From Lunularia cruciata (taxonomy: Eukaryota > Streptophyta > Marchantiopsida > Lunulariales > Lunulariaceae): a DNA stretch of 64,000 bases. Where the stretch lies: positions 38,592,593-38,656,592 of the forward strand of contig OX419759.1 of NCBI GenBank assembly GCA_948567375.1. The letters are read 5' to 3'. The notes below the pieces were generated by a model. That model was not told the DNA's origin. It did not search any database and saw only the letters and a list, made by a program, of their open reading frames with translations. This document shows positions 48,640-61,687 of this stretch, piece by piece. Position 1 is the stretch's first letter. Every line of letters starts with the position of its first letter. The position numbers and the translations under genes were made by a program.

Positions 48640-51600
48640 AGAACCATGGATTTGCAATTGCAAGAGCTGGTGTAAAGAATGCAAGGGATTTTGAATGAAT
48701 TTTGAGAGATTAAGATGACCATGGAGACATTACAAAGTCAAGTGCAGATCCTCAGGAACAATCAAGCCATGAAAAAAGAAGAGCCGTCTCAAAAGCCAAT
48801 ACCTATGACTGAAGTACTTGGAGAGGCACTTGTGCCTACAAACCCTATTAACAACAAAGTCACATTCCTACTCTAGATGAAGAAGACCTGAAACATCAAG
48901 CCTTACAAGGGGCAGCGTATGATTGGAGTAGTGGAAAATTTGATCTCAAGAATGAATCTATATTTCTGATTGTTCTCAACATAGATCACAAAGCATGCTG
49001 CATGCATGTTTGCATGTGGGTACTTGACCAATAAAGCCCTCACATGGTATGATGCTTGGGAACGATCCATGTTGAGACAAAGAAGGGAGGTCACATGGAC
49101 AACAATGCAAGAAGGATTGCTGAAGAATTTCCAATTGGTGGATTTTGTGCAGATGGCTTGAACTCGACTATAGGGATTGAGACAAAAGAACAACATACAA
49201 GAGATGTGGAGGTATTTCTGGATCTACAAGTTTCAATAACTGACATGAGTCCAATAGAGGCTCTTGACAATTTCAAACAAGGGTTGAAGGAGCGGATTTT
49301 CCAAGAAGTCATGGTGCAAAATCCTTGCACGATATTTGAAGCCATTGCTTGTGCACAAAGAATAGCAAGAGCATTATGTGGAGGTGAAGGAGTAGTTCCA
49401 CCTCAACATTATTGGGCAGAAATGCCACACATGGGTGGACCAGTACCAATGGAATTAGGCAACCTTTGATTTCAAGATCGAGGAGCACGACCGCTTCAAG
49501 GGAAGCGTGGACGGGTAGAAGAATGAAGAGATGGAGTCCCACAAGGAGAAGAAACTTGAGGAGAACAATGCCATTGTGACAATTGTGGCTGTATTAGGCA
49601 CATATCTACCAACTATTGCACTTGTTTCCCTAGAGGCCGTTGGCCTTTGTACATGAGATCTTTGAACAACATGGAGAGGCACATTGAAGAAGAGGAGGTT
49701 GAAATCACTTTGAAAAAGAAAGATTGCCAATAAATGTACCTTGCGGCCTTACTGGCTCAATAAGGAAGCAAAGAAATGAAAGAAGGAAGAAGACTAACAT
49801 GAAAAGATCCCAAAAGCCAACCTCATAATTGATTGTAATGAATGGAGTCCTAGAAGGCAATCAAGTAAGAGTATTAATAGATCCGGGAGCAATAGAGAAT
49901 TTCTTATCTCACTCTGTTGCAATAAGATTGGGAATGGATCTAGAGAGATGGGAGTGAAGAAGTAGAGTTGCCTAAAGGGCAAACAAAGAGGATTGAATCA
50001 TTACCTAAACGGGTAACACTCTCTGTAGGAGAATATCAAAAAGCAATTGAGTGGCAAGTGATACAATTAGCTTGTTATGATGCAATCTTAGGCATGCCAT
50101 GGATGGAGCATTACAACCCTATGGTAGATTGGAGGATGAAAGTAGTGAGAACCCACCAATGGTCAATCATTAAGGTTAAAGAAAAATCACACAAGCAAGA
50201 ACTACCTCTATATGTCATAGGGCCGGCAACTATTTGTAAGACCAATAGATGTTTCATGGGTCTAATAAGAGAAGTCTAGAGTGCATAACTTGATAGAAAA
50301 ATTCCTGAGAAATTGAAGGATGTGGTGGATGAGTTTCAAGATGTCTTTCCTAATGATCTACCCTCAGGATTACCACCAAAAAGGAGAGTAGATCATAAAA
50401 TTGAGACACTCCCGAGGAAGACACCTCCTTGTAAGGCTTCATATCGCCTATCACCTCATGAGTTGGAAGAGTGCAAGAATCAAATTGAGGATGCTACAAA
50501 AAGAGTTCATTCAACCTAACGTATCACCATGTGGGCTCTTATCTTGTTTGTGAAGAAGAAAGATAGTACAATGCGCATGTGCATTGACTATCGGGGTCTC
50601 AATCAACAAACAGTGAAGAACAAATACCCCTTACCTTGCATGGATGACCTGTTTGATCAACTCCATGGAACAAGATATTTGACCAAATTGGACTTGCAGA
50701 GCGGTTACAATCAAATCCAAATTATAGAGGAGGATGTGTACAAAATTGCCTTTCAAACTAGGTATGGCCACTTCAAGTATCTTGTGATGCCTTTTAGCCT
50801 CACCAATGCACCTGTCATTTTTATGAGTCTAATGAATGACATATTTCATCCATACTTGGATAAGTCTGTTATTGTCTTCTTGGAAAATATCTTAGTATAT
50901 AGTAGCATGATGACAGAATACAAACAACATCTACAAGAGGTCCTCCCGATTCTAAAATAGAATTGATTGTATGCCAAAATCTCAAAATGCAAGTTTGGCA
51001 AGTCTAAAGTAGACCACTTGGGGCATAGAGTAAGTGCATAGGGCATTCAAGTATTGATAGATAAAAAAGAGGTCATTCAAAAATGGAGTGCCCTAGAAGA
51101 TCAGACTCAACTCAAGAGCTTCTTGGGGTTGACGAGATTCTATCATAGATTTGTCAATTACTTCTCCAAGGTTGCAAAACCTTTAATGACACTACTTGGC
51201 AAGGGGAAGAAGTGGACATGGGGAACCGCACAAGATTTGGCCTTTCAAGAATTGAAAGCAGCCTTGCTACATGCACCAATCTTGAAGTGGTATGACCCAA
51301 AACATCCAATCAAGTTGGCTACAAATGCATAAGGTGTAGCAATAGGAGCAATCCTACAACAAGAGTGGCTTGACAAATGGAATCCAATTTCATATTTCTT
51401 GTGAAGGTTGTTATTGGTAGAGTGCAACTACCACACCATAGAACAAGAAGAGCTGGCCATCGTTTTGGCAACCAAGCATTGGAAGCACTATCTGGGCGAG
51501 AAAGTATTTGTAGTAGAGATAGACCACAAACCTCTAGTCTACCTCAAGATGCAAAATGATCTATCTTGTTGCCAGATTTGGTGGGCAGAGTGGCGACAAT

Positions 51601-52304
51601 GCTTCAACATGTCAATCACCTATGTGGAAGGTAAGAAGCAACTTGTAGATGCATTCACTTGCATGCCAATGGCAAACAACTTGGTGATAGAGGTTAAGAT
51701 TAACCCTGAATTTTGGCTAGAGATTCTGGCTGCTACAAAAACTGATCCACCGATTGTAGAAGCGCAATCATCCAAAGGTGTCACCAGCACCTAAGGACTC
51801 ACATGTTGTGATGGTAGATTATGGATCCCAAATGTCCTAGAATTATGCACCACCATTCTAGCAAAATGTTATGATTTGGCCATTGCAAGTCATGTCGGAG
51901 TGGACAAGACCTTGGATGTAGTCCAACACTATTACTATAGGCCCAAGATGAGCAACAACATGATGGAATACATGCGCAGCTACCTACTTTGTCAATAGAA
52001 AAAAGCTTCTAATCAAGCTCCTTTAGGGCTCCTTCAACCTCTCCCCACCCCTATCCAACATTGGGAACAAGTGAGTATGGATCTCATCTGTGAATTACCC
52101 AAGACCACCTCAAGGTTTGATTCTATCATGGTCTTTGTGGACCGGTGTCATAGGGAAAATAATCTACATGTAGTATTGGTGCCATTTGGTATGCATTTTC
52201 ATGTTAGTGAACTCAAGGGCTTATGTTATGGTGAAATTGGTAGTTGTTTTGTGTTCTTGGAAGCTCAAGGATTTTCTCTTGTGTTAAGGGAGGGAGAAAA
52301 TTGA
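48640..52304 (+). mobile_element. Ty3/gypsy element B, gag to start of integrase, defective
   Basis: A second gypsy relic, in the same orientation as A but different in sequence. gag: about 48640-49640 with ALTWYDAWE and a CCHC-like knuckle CDNCGCIRHISTNYC. Protease: LIDPGAIENFLSHSV (about 49868-49915) and DAILGMPWM (about 50078-50104). Reverse transcriptase: 50313-50960. Connection and RNase H: 51054-51750 (LKSFLGLTRFYHRFVN, FVVEIDHKPLVYLKM). Integrase: only the start (LPTPIQHWEQVSMDLICELP, VFVDRCH) before satellite DNA takes over at about 52310. Many stops make all genes dead. Confidence 0.87.
50313..50960 (+). pseudogene. gypsy B reverse transcriptase with lost active site
   Basis: Two frames, 50313-50516 and 50529-50957. 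Seen: [40 protein letters not shown] and [10 protein letters not shown] (first catalytic Asp). The usual F(I/V)DDILVYS reads FLENILVYS, so both aspartates of the polymerase site are replaced. Confidence 0.88.
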
Positions 52305-52309
52305 GTGGT

Positions 52310-55300
52310 GGATTTTCTTTAATGTTACATAAGCTTGGGGTATTCTTGCTTGTCACTTAATTGTTGGAGTATTATTATGTTATTGGGGGTCTCAAGAGTA
52401 TTTTGGGAAGTGGCAAAGGGGTTTCGAGAAGTGATAGGGAATTTTCAAATGAGAAAAGGTTTTTAGGAGAAATGCTTCCAAGAGTTGAGTTCTTATAGTG
52501 AGAAGTTTTGGGAATTAAGTAGGGTTGGCAGGAAGTTCTTTAGTAGTTGGCAAAGGGAAATCAAAGGAGAAATGCTATCTAGGAGTTGAGTTCTTACGGT
52601 TGGAAGTTTTGGGAAGTGGGAAAGGACCTGAATGAGTGAGTTTTGGTCAGCGGGAGTTGAGAGAAATGTCTTCCAGGTGTTGAGTTCTTATAGTGCAAAG
52701 TTTCAGGAATTGAGTAGGGCTGGCAAGAAGTTCTTCATAAATTGGCAAAGGGGAATTGAAGTAGAAATGCTATCCAGGAGTTGAGTTCTTACAGTGGGGA
52801 GTTTTAGGAAGTAGAAAAGGACCTGAATGAGTGAGTTTTGGTCAGCGAGAGTTGAGAGAAATGTCTTCCAGGAGTCGAGTTCTTACAATGAGAAGTTTCA
52901 AGAATTGAGTAGGGCTGGCAGGAAGTTCTTCAAGAATTGGCAAAGGGAAATCAAAGGAGAAATGCTATCCAGAAGTTGACTTCTTACAATGGGAAGTTTT
53001 GGGAAGTGGAAAAGGACCTGAATGAGTGAGTTTTGGAGTGGGAGTTGAGAGGAATGACTTCCAGGAGTTGAGTTCTTATAGTGAGAAGTTCTGGGAATTG
53101 AGAAGGGTTGGTAGGAAGTTCTTCAAGAGTTGGCAAAGGGAAATCAAAGGAGAAATGCTATCCAGGAGTTGAGTTCTTACAGTAGGAAGTTTCAGAAAGT
53201 GGAAAAGGACCTGAATGAGTGAGTTTTGGTCAGCGGGAGTTAGGAGAAATGCTTCTAGGAGTTGAGTTCTTACAGTGAGAAGTTTTGGGAATTGAGTAGG
53301 GCTAGCAAGAAGTTCTTAAGGAGTTGGCAAAGGGAAATCAAAGGATAAATGCTATCCAGGAGTTGAGTTCTTACCGTGGGAAGTTTTGGGAAGTGGAAAA
53401 GGACCTGAATGAGTGAGTTTTGGTCAGTGGGAGTTGAGAATAATGTCTTCCAGGAGTTGAGTTTTTATAGTGCAAAGTTTTGGGAATTGAGTAGGGCTGG
53501 CAAGAAGTTCTTCAGGAATTGACAAAGGGAAATCAAAGTAGAAATGCTATACAGAAGTTGAGTTCTTACAGTGGGAAGTTTTAAGAAGTGGAAAAGGACC
53601 TAAATGAGTGAGTTTTGGTCAGCGGGAGTTGAGAGAAATGTCTTCCAGGGGTCGAGTTCTTACAGTGAGAAGTTTTGGGAATTGAGAAGGGTTGGCAGGA
53701 AGTTCTTCAAGAGTTGGAAAAGGAAAATCAAAGGAGAAATTCTATCCAGAAGTTGAGTTCTTATAGTGGGAAGTTTCAGGAAGTGGAAAAGGACCTGAAT
53801 GAGTGAGTTTTGGAGCAAGAGTTGAGAGAAATGACTTCCAGGAGTTGAGTTCTTAAAGTGAGAAGTTTCGGGCATTGAGTAGAGCTGGCAGGAAGTTCTT
53901 CTGAAGTTGGCAAAGGGAGATAGAAGGAGAAATGCTATCCAGGAGTTGAGTTCTTGCAGTGGGAAGTTTGGGAAGTGGAAAAGGACCTGAATGAGTGAGT
54001 TTTGGTCAGCGGGAGTTGAGACAAATGTCTTCCAGGAGTTGAGTTCTTACAGTGCAAATTTTTAGGAATTGAGTAGGGCTAGCAAGAAGTTCCTCAAGAA
54101 TTGGCAAACGGGAATCTAAGTAGAAATGCTATCCAAGAGTTGAGTTCTTACAGTGGGGAGTTTTGGGAAGTGGAAAAGGACCTAAATGAGTGAGTTTTGG
54201 TCAGCGGGAGTTGAGAGAAATGTCTTCCAGGGGTCGAGTTCTTACAATGAGAAGTTTCAGAATTGAGTAGGGCTGGCAAAAAGTTCTTCAAGAATTGGCA
54301 AAGGGAAATCAAAAGAGAAATGCTATCTAGGAGTTGAGTTCTTACCGTGGGAAGTTTTGGGAAGTAGAAAAGGACCTGAATGAGTGAGTTTTGGAGTGGG
54401 AGTTGAGAGAAATGACTTCCAAGTGTTGAGTTCTTACAGTGAGAAGTTGCAAGAATTGAGTAGGGCTGGCAAGAAGTTCTTCAGGAGTTGGCAAAGGAGA
54501 ATTGAACTAGAAATGCTTTCTAGGAGTTGAGTTATTACAATGAGGAGTTTCAGGAAGTGGAAAAGGACGTGAATGAGTGAGTTTTGGAGCAGGAGTTGAG
54601 AGAAATGACTTCCAAGAGTTGAGTTCTTAAAGTGAGAAGTTTTGGGAATTGAGTAGGGCTGGCAGGAAGTTCTTCAAGAGTTGGTTAAGGGAAATTGAAG
54701 GAGAAATGCTATCCATGAGTTGAGTTCTTACAGTGAAAACTTTTGGGAAGTGGAAAAGGACCTGAATGAGTGAGTTTTGGTCAGCGGGAGTTGAGAGAAA
54801 TGTCTTCCAGGAGTTGAGTTCTTACAATGCAAAGTTTTGGGAATTGAGTAGGGCTGGCAGGACGTTCTTCAAGAATTGGCAAAGGGGAATCGAAGTAGAA
54901 ATGCTATCTAAGAGTTGAGTTCTTATAGTGGGGAGTTTCGGGAAGTAGAAAAGGACTTGAATGAGTGAGTTTTGGTCAGCGGGAGTTGAGAGAAATGCCT
55001 TCCAGGAGTCAAGTTCTTACAGTGAGAAGTTTTGGGAGTTGAGAGGGCTGGCAGGAAGCTCTTCAGGAATTGACATGGGGTTTCTAGAAGGAGAAATGCC
55101 TTCCAGGAGTTGATTCTCTATAGTGAGAAGTTTTGGGAGTTAAAAGGGCTGGCAGGAAGCTCTTTAGGAATTGACATGGGGGTTTGAGAAGGAGAAATGC
55201 CTTCCAGGAGTTGATTTTCTACAGTGAGAAGTTTCAAGAGTTGAGAGGGCTAGCAGGAAACTCTTCAGGAATTGACATGGGGTTTCTAGAAGGAGAAATG

Positions 55301-55450
55301 CCTTCCAGGAGTTGATTTTCTACAGTGAGAAGTTTTGGGAGTTGAGAGGGCTGGCAAGAAACTCTTTAGGAATTGACATGGGGTTTCAAGAAGGAGAAAT
55401 GCCTTCCAGGAGTTGATTTTTTACAGTGAGAAGTTTCGGGAGTTGAGAGA
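52310..55450. repeat. satellite of 195-bp dimers changing to 101-bp monomers
   Basis: The phrase ACCTGAATGAGTGAGTTTTG (with variants) recurs at 52626, 52821, 53016, 53209, 53403, 53598, 53793, 53985, 54180, 54374, 54567, 54760 and 54955, a period of 192-195. Each period contains two related half-units, both with CCAGGAGTTGAGTTCTTACA. From about 55020 only one half-unit type remains: TTGACATGG recurs at 55070, 55171, 55272 and 55373, a period of 101. No protein frame is conserved. Confidence 0.93.
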
Positions 55451-55499
55451 TTGCTAGTTATTCTTGATCTCAAGAAAAGTAATTCCATTCTATGATGTT

Positions 55500-58130
55500 T
55501 AGTTGGTGAGATACAAAGGCAATGAGATGTAATCCATTTAGAAATTTCTATTGTAATGTAACTCCAAGAGCAAAGTTAGAAGCATCAAATCCACCACACA
55601 ATGTAGTTGAGGATTATATAGTTGGAGGATGGGCTGTGAAGACACCATATGCTTCAATTTCTTGAATGCTTCTTTGTGCTTGGTGATCTACAAAAGCTTA
55701 ATGTCTTTTCTAAGAGATTAGTCAACTATGCAATCACATGAACATAATAGTGGATGAATGAACCATCAATAAAAACTCACCAATCTATTAAATACTTGCA
55801 CTTTTGTGGTATCCTTAGGAGTAGGCCAATTGATAATGGCCTTGATTTTCTCCTCCTCTATCTTGATCTCCTCTAATGAGACCTTATGATCCAAGAATGT
55901 AACTTCCTTTTGCCAAAATTCACACTTTGACTTTTGGTAGTAAAAATTTCATTCCATTAGTAGTCATCTTAGGACTTCTCAAACATGATTTTTATGTTTT
56001 ATCTCTATTTTATTATAGATTATCACCATGTATCTATCTAATATCTCATCCAAGACCCCATGCATTTGATCCATGGAAACTGCCAAAGCATCAATGAACA
56101 CAAAAGGTAAAATTTTATGAATAGCTACTTCAAAGATCCAACTTGGAGAAGTATCTTGATCCATTCAATTGATCCAACAAGTCATCAATTTGTGGTAAGA
56201 GATACATATTCCTCATGGTTTTTTTATTAAGGCTATGATAGTCAATATAAAATTGACATCCTCCATCCATCTTTGGTACAAAGAGTATTGGTGCACCTCA
56301 AAGAGATGTACTATATCATACAAAGTTTTCCAAGAACTTGATTAGTGTTGTTTGAAGCTCTTTTAACTCCTTTGGTGAGGGTTTATAGATTGATCTACTC
56401 ATAGGATTATTACCAAGCAATAACTTGATCTTGAAAGCATACCTTGATCAAAAGGTAACCCTTTTGGAAGATCATACAAAAATGCATTTGAAAACTCTTG
56501 CACTATTTGATCAACCATTTGAGATTGCTTACACTCATGATCTTCTCCTTGCACAATTGGCTTGATCTACACAACAAAAATAGGAATATCTTTTTGCAAA
56601 GCTGGCTCTATAATTGCTATATTGACAAATTTGTATCTTGTGATTGACTATTCTTAAATGTCTTACTTAGAGGTGCCAAACAACTTAATTGGTAGTGTTT
56701 ACCTTTGTGTTATATTTGAGTTTGTTTTTGGGTCCAATCAAATTGAACCTTATGACGTTCAAGCCAAGGGAGACCTAGAATGACATAATGTAGGGGAGCT
56801 ACTAAAAAACTCATACACTTTCAATACTCCTTCCAAATCTTGAATGCAATAAGATGTGAGGTACAAAATGAAAGTCCATATGTACCATCCGCCATTATCA
56901 ATCTACTACCAAATATTGGCTTAATAGGAACACTTAGTTCTTTTACTAATTGCATAAACATGAAATTCATAGAACTTCCATTATCAACCAAAACATCATA
57001 GCAACATTTGGATATCATACCTTGCAAGTGTATCAAACTTGCATTGGTTGAGCCTCCAATCCCATTGGAATAAATCAAGTTCTTAGTTAATGGGTTGATA
57101 TCTCCTATTGAGATTCTTTGTTTCCTTGATCCTCATGTTCCAAGAACTCCATTTGGGCAATGGGTTGACATTGTCTATTTGTAGTTGGACATTTGGCAAT
57201 GAAATGTCTTATTTGGTGAGAATAGAAGTAATCACCATTTTGTCATAATCTTTCTTTATCAATAGTTCCAAGTGATATCCATTGGATGGCATCAATCTTC
57301 ATCAAATGGAGCTTACCCATGTGTTTGTAGGTTTTGTGGAGGTCTTAGTCAAGACCAAGTTATAGCAACCAAGGAATCAAAAGTGCTTAGCCAACAACAT
57401 GGTTTCTTCCATGTGGTTGGGCTCCAACATGGTCACTTCTAGTTTGGTGTATGATTTCAAGCCTCTCACAAATTGATCTAGAGCTTCACCTTCTAGTATC
57501 TTACAATATTGCATATGGTGTTTTGGATTGAGTGATATAACTCCTCATATAACCAATTTTCTTCAACTTTACCAACCTATCTCTTGTGGCATTTACCACT
57601 TGGAATCTTCTAACTATTGCACTCTTGAATTCTTCACATGTCAAGATTGGTGCAACAAACTATTTTTGAGCTTGCTCTACCCAAAATTGTCACCATGGTT
57701 TTGCCACTCCATCTAATTGGCTTGGAACCAAGAAAATTTGTCTTTATTCATCTTGAAGATTTGTAGCTTCAAAATAACATTTGCAATCAAACACAAAATT
57801 TTCTATTACACATGCAAAATTTTTCTCTTCAATTACCTTAGGATTTGGAAATTGAATTCACTCTTCTCCTTCTTCAAATGATGTTTTCTCTACATGCTTT
57901 TATTATTGATAATCTCTCTCTTTCAACAATTGAGTAAGGTGCTCAATTGTTGTTGCACATTAATTATTACTTTGGGCATTGCCGCCATGACTACTACTCA
58001 TCAAACTACCTACTTGCAATTATCTAAGTTAACAGGTAGATATATCATGTCCAACATTCCTCATAAGTTACAATCAGAAGTATCAATGGTTCATTAGATA
58101 AGGTGATTGTGTTCAAAAAATTCTACCCAA
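55500..58130 (-). mobile_element. Ty3/gypsy element C, gag to reverse transcriptase, defective
   Basis: Runs on the minus strand. From high to low coordinates: gag-like sequence (about 58100-57450; FLVPSQLDGVA, FVAPILTCEE), a zinc-knuckle remnant (HQIRHFIAKC, about 57210-57240), the aspartic protease DVLVDNGSSMNFM (within the open frame 57078-56821), and broken reverse transcriptase (about 56300-55900; LFVPKKDGGCQF in one frame, then [12 protein letters not shown]). It ends near the satellite, facing element B. Stops and frameshifts are dense. Confidence 0.75.
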
Positions 58131-58239
58131 AGTGTGAAATAATACTCTGGTAATATGGGAAAAAATTCCCAGTGGTTGAAGGAAATAGATTTAGTGGTCT
58201 ATAAATTTTATCCATTCCATTTATGCTTTGATAAAATGT

Positions 58240-58690
58240 AAAAGACCAAGGAGAAAAAAATAAAACAATGGAAGATGGAAATGGAAGGTCAAATTGGGAC
58301 TCTCAAGTGAGGGAAACTCCAAATATTTAGCTTGAGCTTGGCTTGGCTATTTATGAATAACCTAGATGCAAAGCTTCCAAGGAAAGTTCCTTCTAGGAGC
58401 CACCTTACTTGGAAAGCAAGCTAAGCTACCCGTTTACTTGGCATACAAGGTAAGCTAGCCATTAGCTTGACATTCAAGTTACTCTACCCTTTGGAAAGTT
58501 CCTAGAAGCTTTTCATCAAGAAGCTTCTTGGGTGTTTCTAGAATATTTTACCCACAAGCTTTCTTGATGCTTCTAGCACATTCTTGGGCTAGTTCTACTT
58601 CTTTATTTAGTTAGACTACTAGCTCATTAGCTTCTATTAACTTGTTTGCTAACTCCATATTATTACACTCTTGGTCTTGATCTCCCTCTC
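58240..58690. repeat. LTR-like repeat, right copy
   Basis: Shares AAAGACCAAGGAGA, AAGCTTCCAAGGAAAGTTCC, CTTGGCATACAAGGTAAGCT, TTTCTAGAATATTTTACC and AACTCCATATTATTACA with 39350-39640, in the same orientation, about 19 kb away. Confidence 0.6.
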
Positions 58691-58899
58691 ACACAATCCC
58701 CTGTGGTAACTTGAAAATGCTACACTTTTCTACCAAGTGAGTTGTTCTAATGTGCTTTTGCAATTCTATTGATACTACATTCTTGGTGGTGGTGCAATTT
58801 CAATTTGACTAAATGTTACTCCTTCTCGAGGTAAAGTACTTCTATCAATCAATGACTCATTTTGAATTTTGGTGGGCATTAATGGTGAACATTATTTTT

Positions 58900-59570
58900 C
58901 TCACATGTGTGAAGTGTCATGAGGATTGAAGGTTGCCAAAATCAGTTCTTTGTACCACATGGCAATTTCTTGCTCATGGGAATGCCAACATGGATGATCA
59001 ATTGCCTGATGCCTAAATCCGTACTTGTGATTGTGATCATGATTCACTCCAATGGTCTTGGTGTAGTCCCACTCCAATGGTGTGAAAACTCATCCCATTA
59101 CTTATATACATTTCCAAAGGCATTTCCTAGTAGTTGGTACCAGCCAAAAATCCTATCTATTGATATCATTCTAATCTAAAAAATTAAGAAAATTATTATG
59201 AAAAAAGAAAAAAAAATAAAAATCTGCATAAGGAGATGCAAGGTTGGCTACCACACTCATCATATATAGTAGGTTTCTATGCTAATAGAAATAGAGTACC
59301 ATTGACTAACCCTATGCAAGTTGAACCTTTTGGTGAAAAAGCAAAAGATATTTGTGCACTTTTGTCCTTATTTGTCCACTTCACCTCCTTCCTTATGGGA
59401 GAAACAATTGTGGTTATGATTCTATTGGTGAATCTCATTGTAGATCTTGCACTCTTGCCCCAAAGGTTTGTTCCCCTTGCTATACACTCCCCATTCCCAT
59501 TATGCTCAAACCTATCTAGAGCTAATACAAATTCATCTAGACTAGGGTTTTGATTTCTTCTTGACAAAGC
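58900..59570 (-). pseudogene. third Harbinger-like transposase relic
   Basis: The minus-strand open frame 59567-59277 reads NPSLDEFVLALDRFEHNGNG and RFTNRIITTIVSPIRKEVKW, matching the N-terminal helix-turn-helix part of the relic at 33990-35430 (KFTQRVIIGILSIIRKEVQW). Further minus-strand sequence to about 58900 is too decayed to assign catalytic residues. Confidence 0.65.
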
Positions 59571-59574
59571 ATTC

Positions 59575-60960
59575 TATGACCTTGTATAACATCCACTAGA
59601 ACTTTGAAAAATAGAACATCCATCCTCATCAATTGTTTAAATGAAACCTTATTAATTCTTGAAAGAATTTATAAACAAATTCAATACAACGAGTAGATTG
59701 AATTCTATGATGCAAATAATGAGATGTGTCAATGAATGTCCACCACCTACACAGCAAATCAAGGTATCTTCTTCCTATGCTTCACTCCATAAGTCATCCA
59801 CTTCATCAAAGGTCTCATTATTCAATTCATGAAAGTCACCATGCATCTTACTTTGCATTGTGACCCACGTGTACTTGACTCTTTTGTTGTGCGCACTAAT
59901 GCATGGGCATTTTATTTGTTAATGTCTGTCAATGAATGTCACCAACCTACGCAACAAACATGCTCACCATCTTAGCAAAACAGAAAGGGCGAACTCCTCG
60001 TAGACTCAACTTTGAGCCTCATGAAAGAAATGTGAAACTCTTGAACTGCTCACCACAGTATGCAATGTGGACATGGTGAACTCCATGAAAAGGCACAAAT
60101 CAAAAGGCTACCTCCTGAACCCCTAAACAAAATGAAAGGCTGAACTCCCGAACTCCCGACAAGAGGTGAACTCCTGAAGGCCTGAAGGCTGAACTCCCAA
60201 ACTCAGTATGAGCTAAAGCCCCCCCAACATGTGGAGATAACTACCTGACTCTCGAAGTGTTGATGAAGCCTCCAAAAATGTGAAGAAGGCCACATTTTGT
60301 TTGTTGATGCATATCAATGTATGTAACCAATCCATGCAACAAATACGCTCACCAATCTATGCATATGCAAAGTGGAATGTGAAGGTGTGGTGGGGGGCTC
60401 CTCGTCTCTCATGCAATTTCAAATTAAAGTTCCATGTGCCTCAATTCAAGTTTACAAGAATGTCCATAGCCTTAGATCACAATTTAGATTACCCGTAAAT
60501 AACTTATGGCTACGGACAGACCTCCCACAAGTTTCACGAGTACCCGCCAAACCCTTACCCCGTAATTTTTTTAATGAAATGCCCATAAAGCTTTTTTACG
60601 GACTTTAACAAAATCCATACAGTCTATATTTGAAACCCCCTAATATCTGGCCACCCAAGGCATTGAAGTTAACTGAAAAATTGAGGGTGATCTACCTCTC
60701 TTCTGCAATTATGCAATTAGGGTAGGATCATTTTCATACACCGCATAATGTGGTTTAAGCTTTGAGAGCCTAAAAGAAAAATGAAATCTGTCATTTCACA
60801 AGAAGTATCAATTGACTGAAAGGGTGGTGGTTTGAGACCTCAACATATACGTTCGAGAAATTGAGTGAAGAATACTCACAACAAAACAGTTTTGCACTTT
60901 CTCTCTAAGCTCCTCGGAGATAAATAGGGTTATACAATCGACTCCAAATGTTTCTATCCA
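59575..60960. other. decayed sequence with three spaced copies of a short motif
   Basis: TCAATG(A/T)ATGT followed by CACC or AACC and then (A/C)CAACAAA(C/T) recurs at about 59733, 59931 and 60310. Short CGAACTCC and TGAACTCC repeats occur at 59990-60200. No gene is supported. Confidence 0.4.
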
Positions 60961-61250
60961 GCTGAGGTATAACATATCCCATGAAGAACGGGAGTGTGCT
61001 CGAACTTGAAAGCAAAACCCCTACAAAGGTGAGAGTGAGGGACCAGGTCTCCTCCAAACCGCTGATGGACAGGAACCTACAGCCCGGCATGGCTTGCTCT
61101 CCCCCTCCAATATCCACATACCAGCTTTCTGAGCTGCCATCAACGTTAGGTGAATCCCAAAGTTACTTCTGTACTTATTGAGTTGTTTGGGGTATGATCA
61201 TAATTTCTAAACTTGTAAGGTTATAAGGTCATAATTTCTCATATATATAT
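60961..61250 (+). other. possible isolated exon
   Basis: GC-richer patch: ATG at 60981 followed by KNGSVLELESKTPTK and a good donor (AAG then GTGAGA at about 61029). The minus strand is also open across it. Neither reading resembles a family I know. Confidence 0.15.
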
Positions 61251-61536
61251 AAAACAGATGCAGTTATGGGAACGGGTTATCCAGAACTCATGAGGTGCAC
61301 AAGATCGTTAAACAAGATGTACATGATACGCAATGCTAGAGTAGTATGAAATCCTTAAGTTAGAATGCATCCAAGATTACTTAGGGCAATGACATAATAA
61401 AAGCAAACCTATTGGAACAACTGCATATATAGAGAAGAAAAATCAACAAATGAAAGAAGAAGAAGTAAATGTCATTGAGAAACCAATAGACAGCAATGCG
61501 CAGATTTGAGAGGCAGCCATCAAAGAAGCGGATGCC

Positions 61537-61619
61537 GACCTCCCACATCAGTAGAGAAAAGATACATCGACCTCCCACATCAGTAGAGAAAAGATACATC
61601 AGTAGAGAAAAGATACATC
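61537..61619. repeat. 32-bp tandem repeat, 2.6 copies
   Basis: GACCTCCCACATCAGTAGAG starts at 61537 and 61569; a third partial copy (last 19 bases of the unit) follows at 61601-61619. The copies are identical. Confidence 0.95.
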
Positions 61620-61687
61620 AGGAATAAACGGCCAACTTAAACGGATGGAGAAAATTGGTGTCAAGAGACAAGAAGTAATCTGTAAAT

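Noticed and set aside
52310-55450. CRISPR-like array or repeat protein gene
   Set aside because: Units are long and without unique spacers, and no reading frame stays open across them; it is a satellite in a plant nuclear genome.
60280-60608. Overlapping plus-strand frames near 60.4 kb
   Set aside because: No motif, and the frames overlap each other without coding bias.
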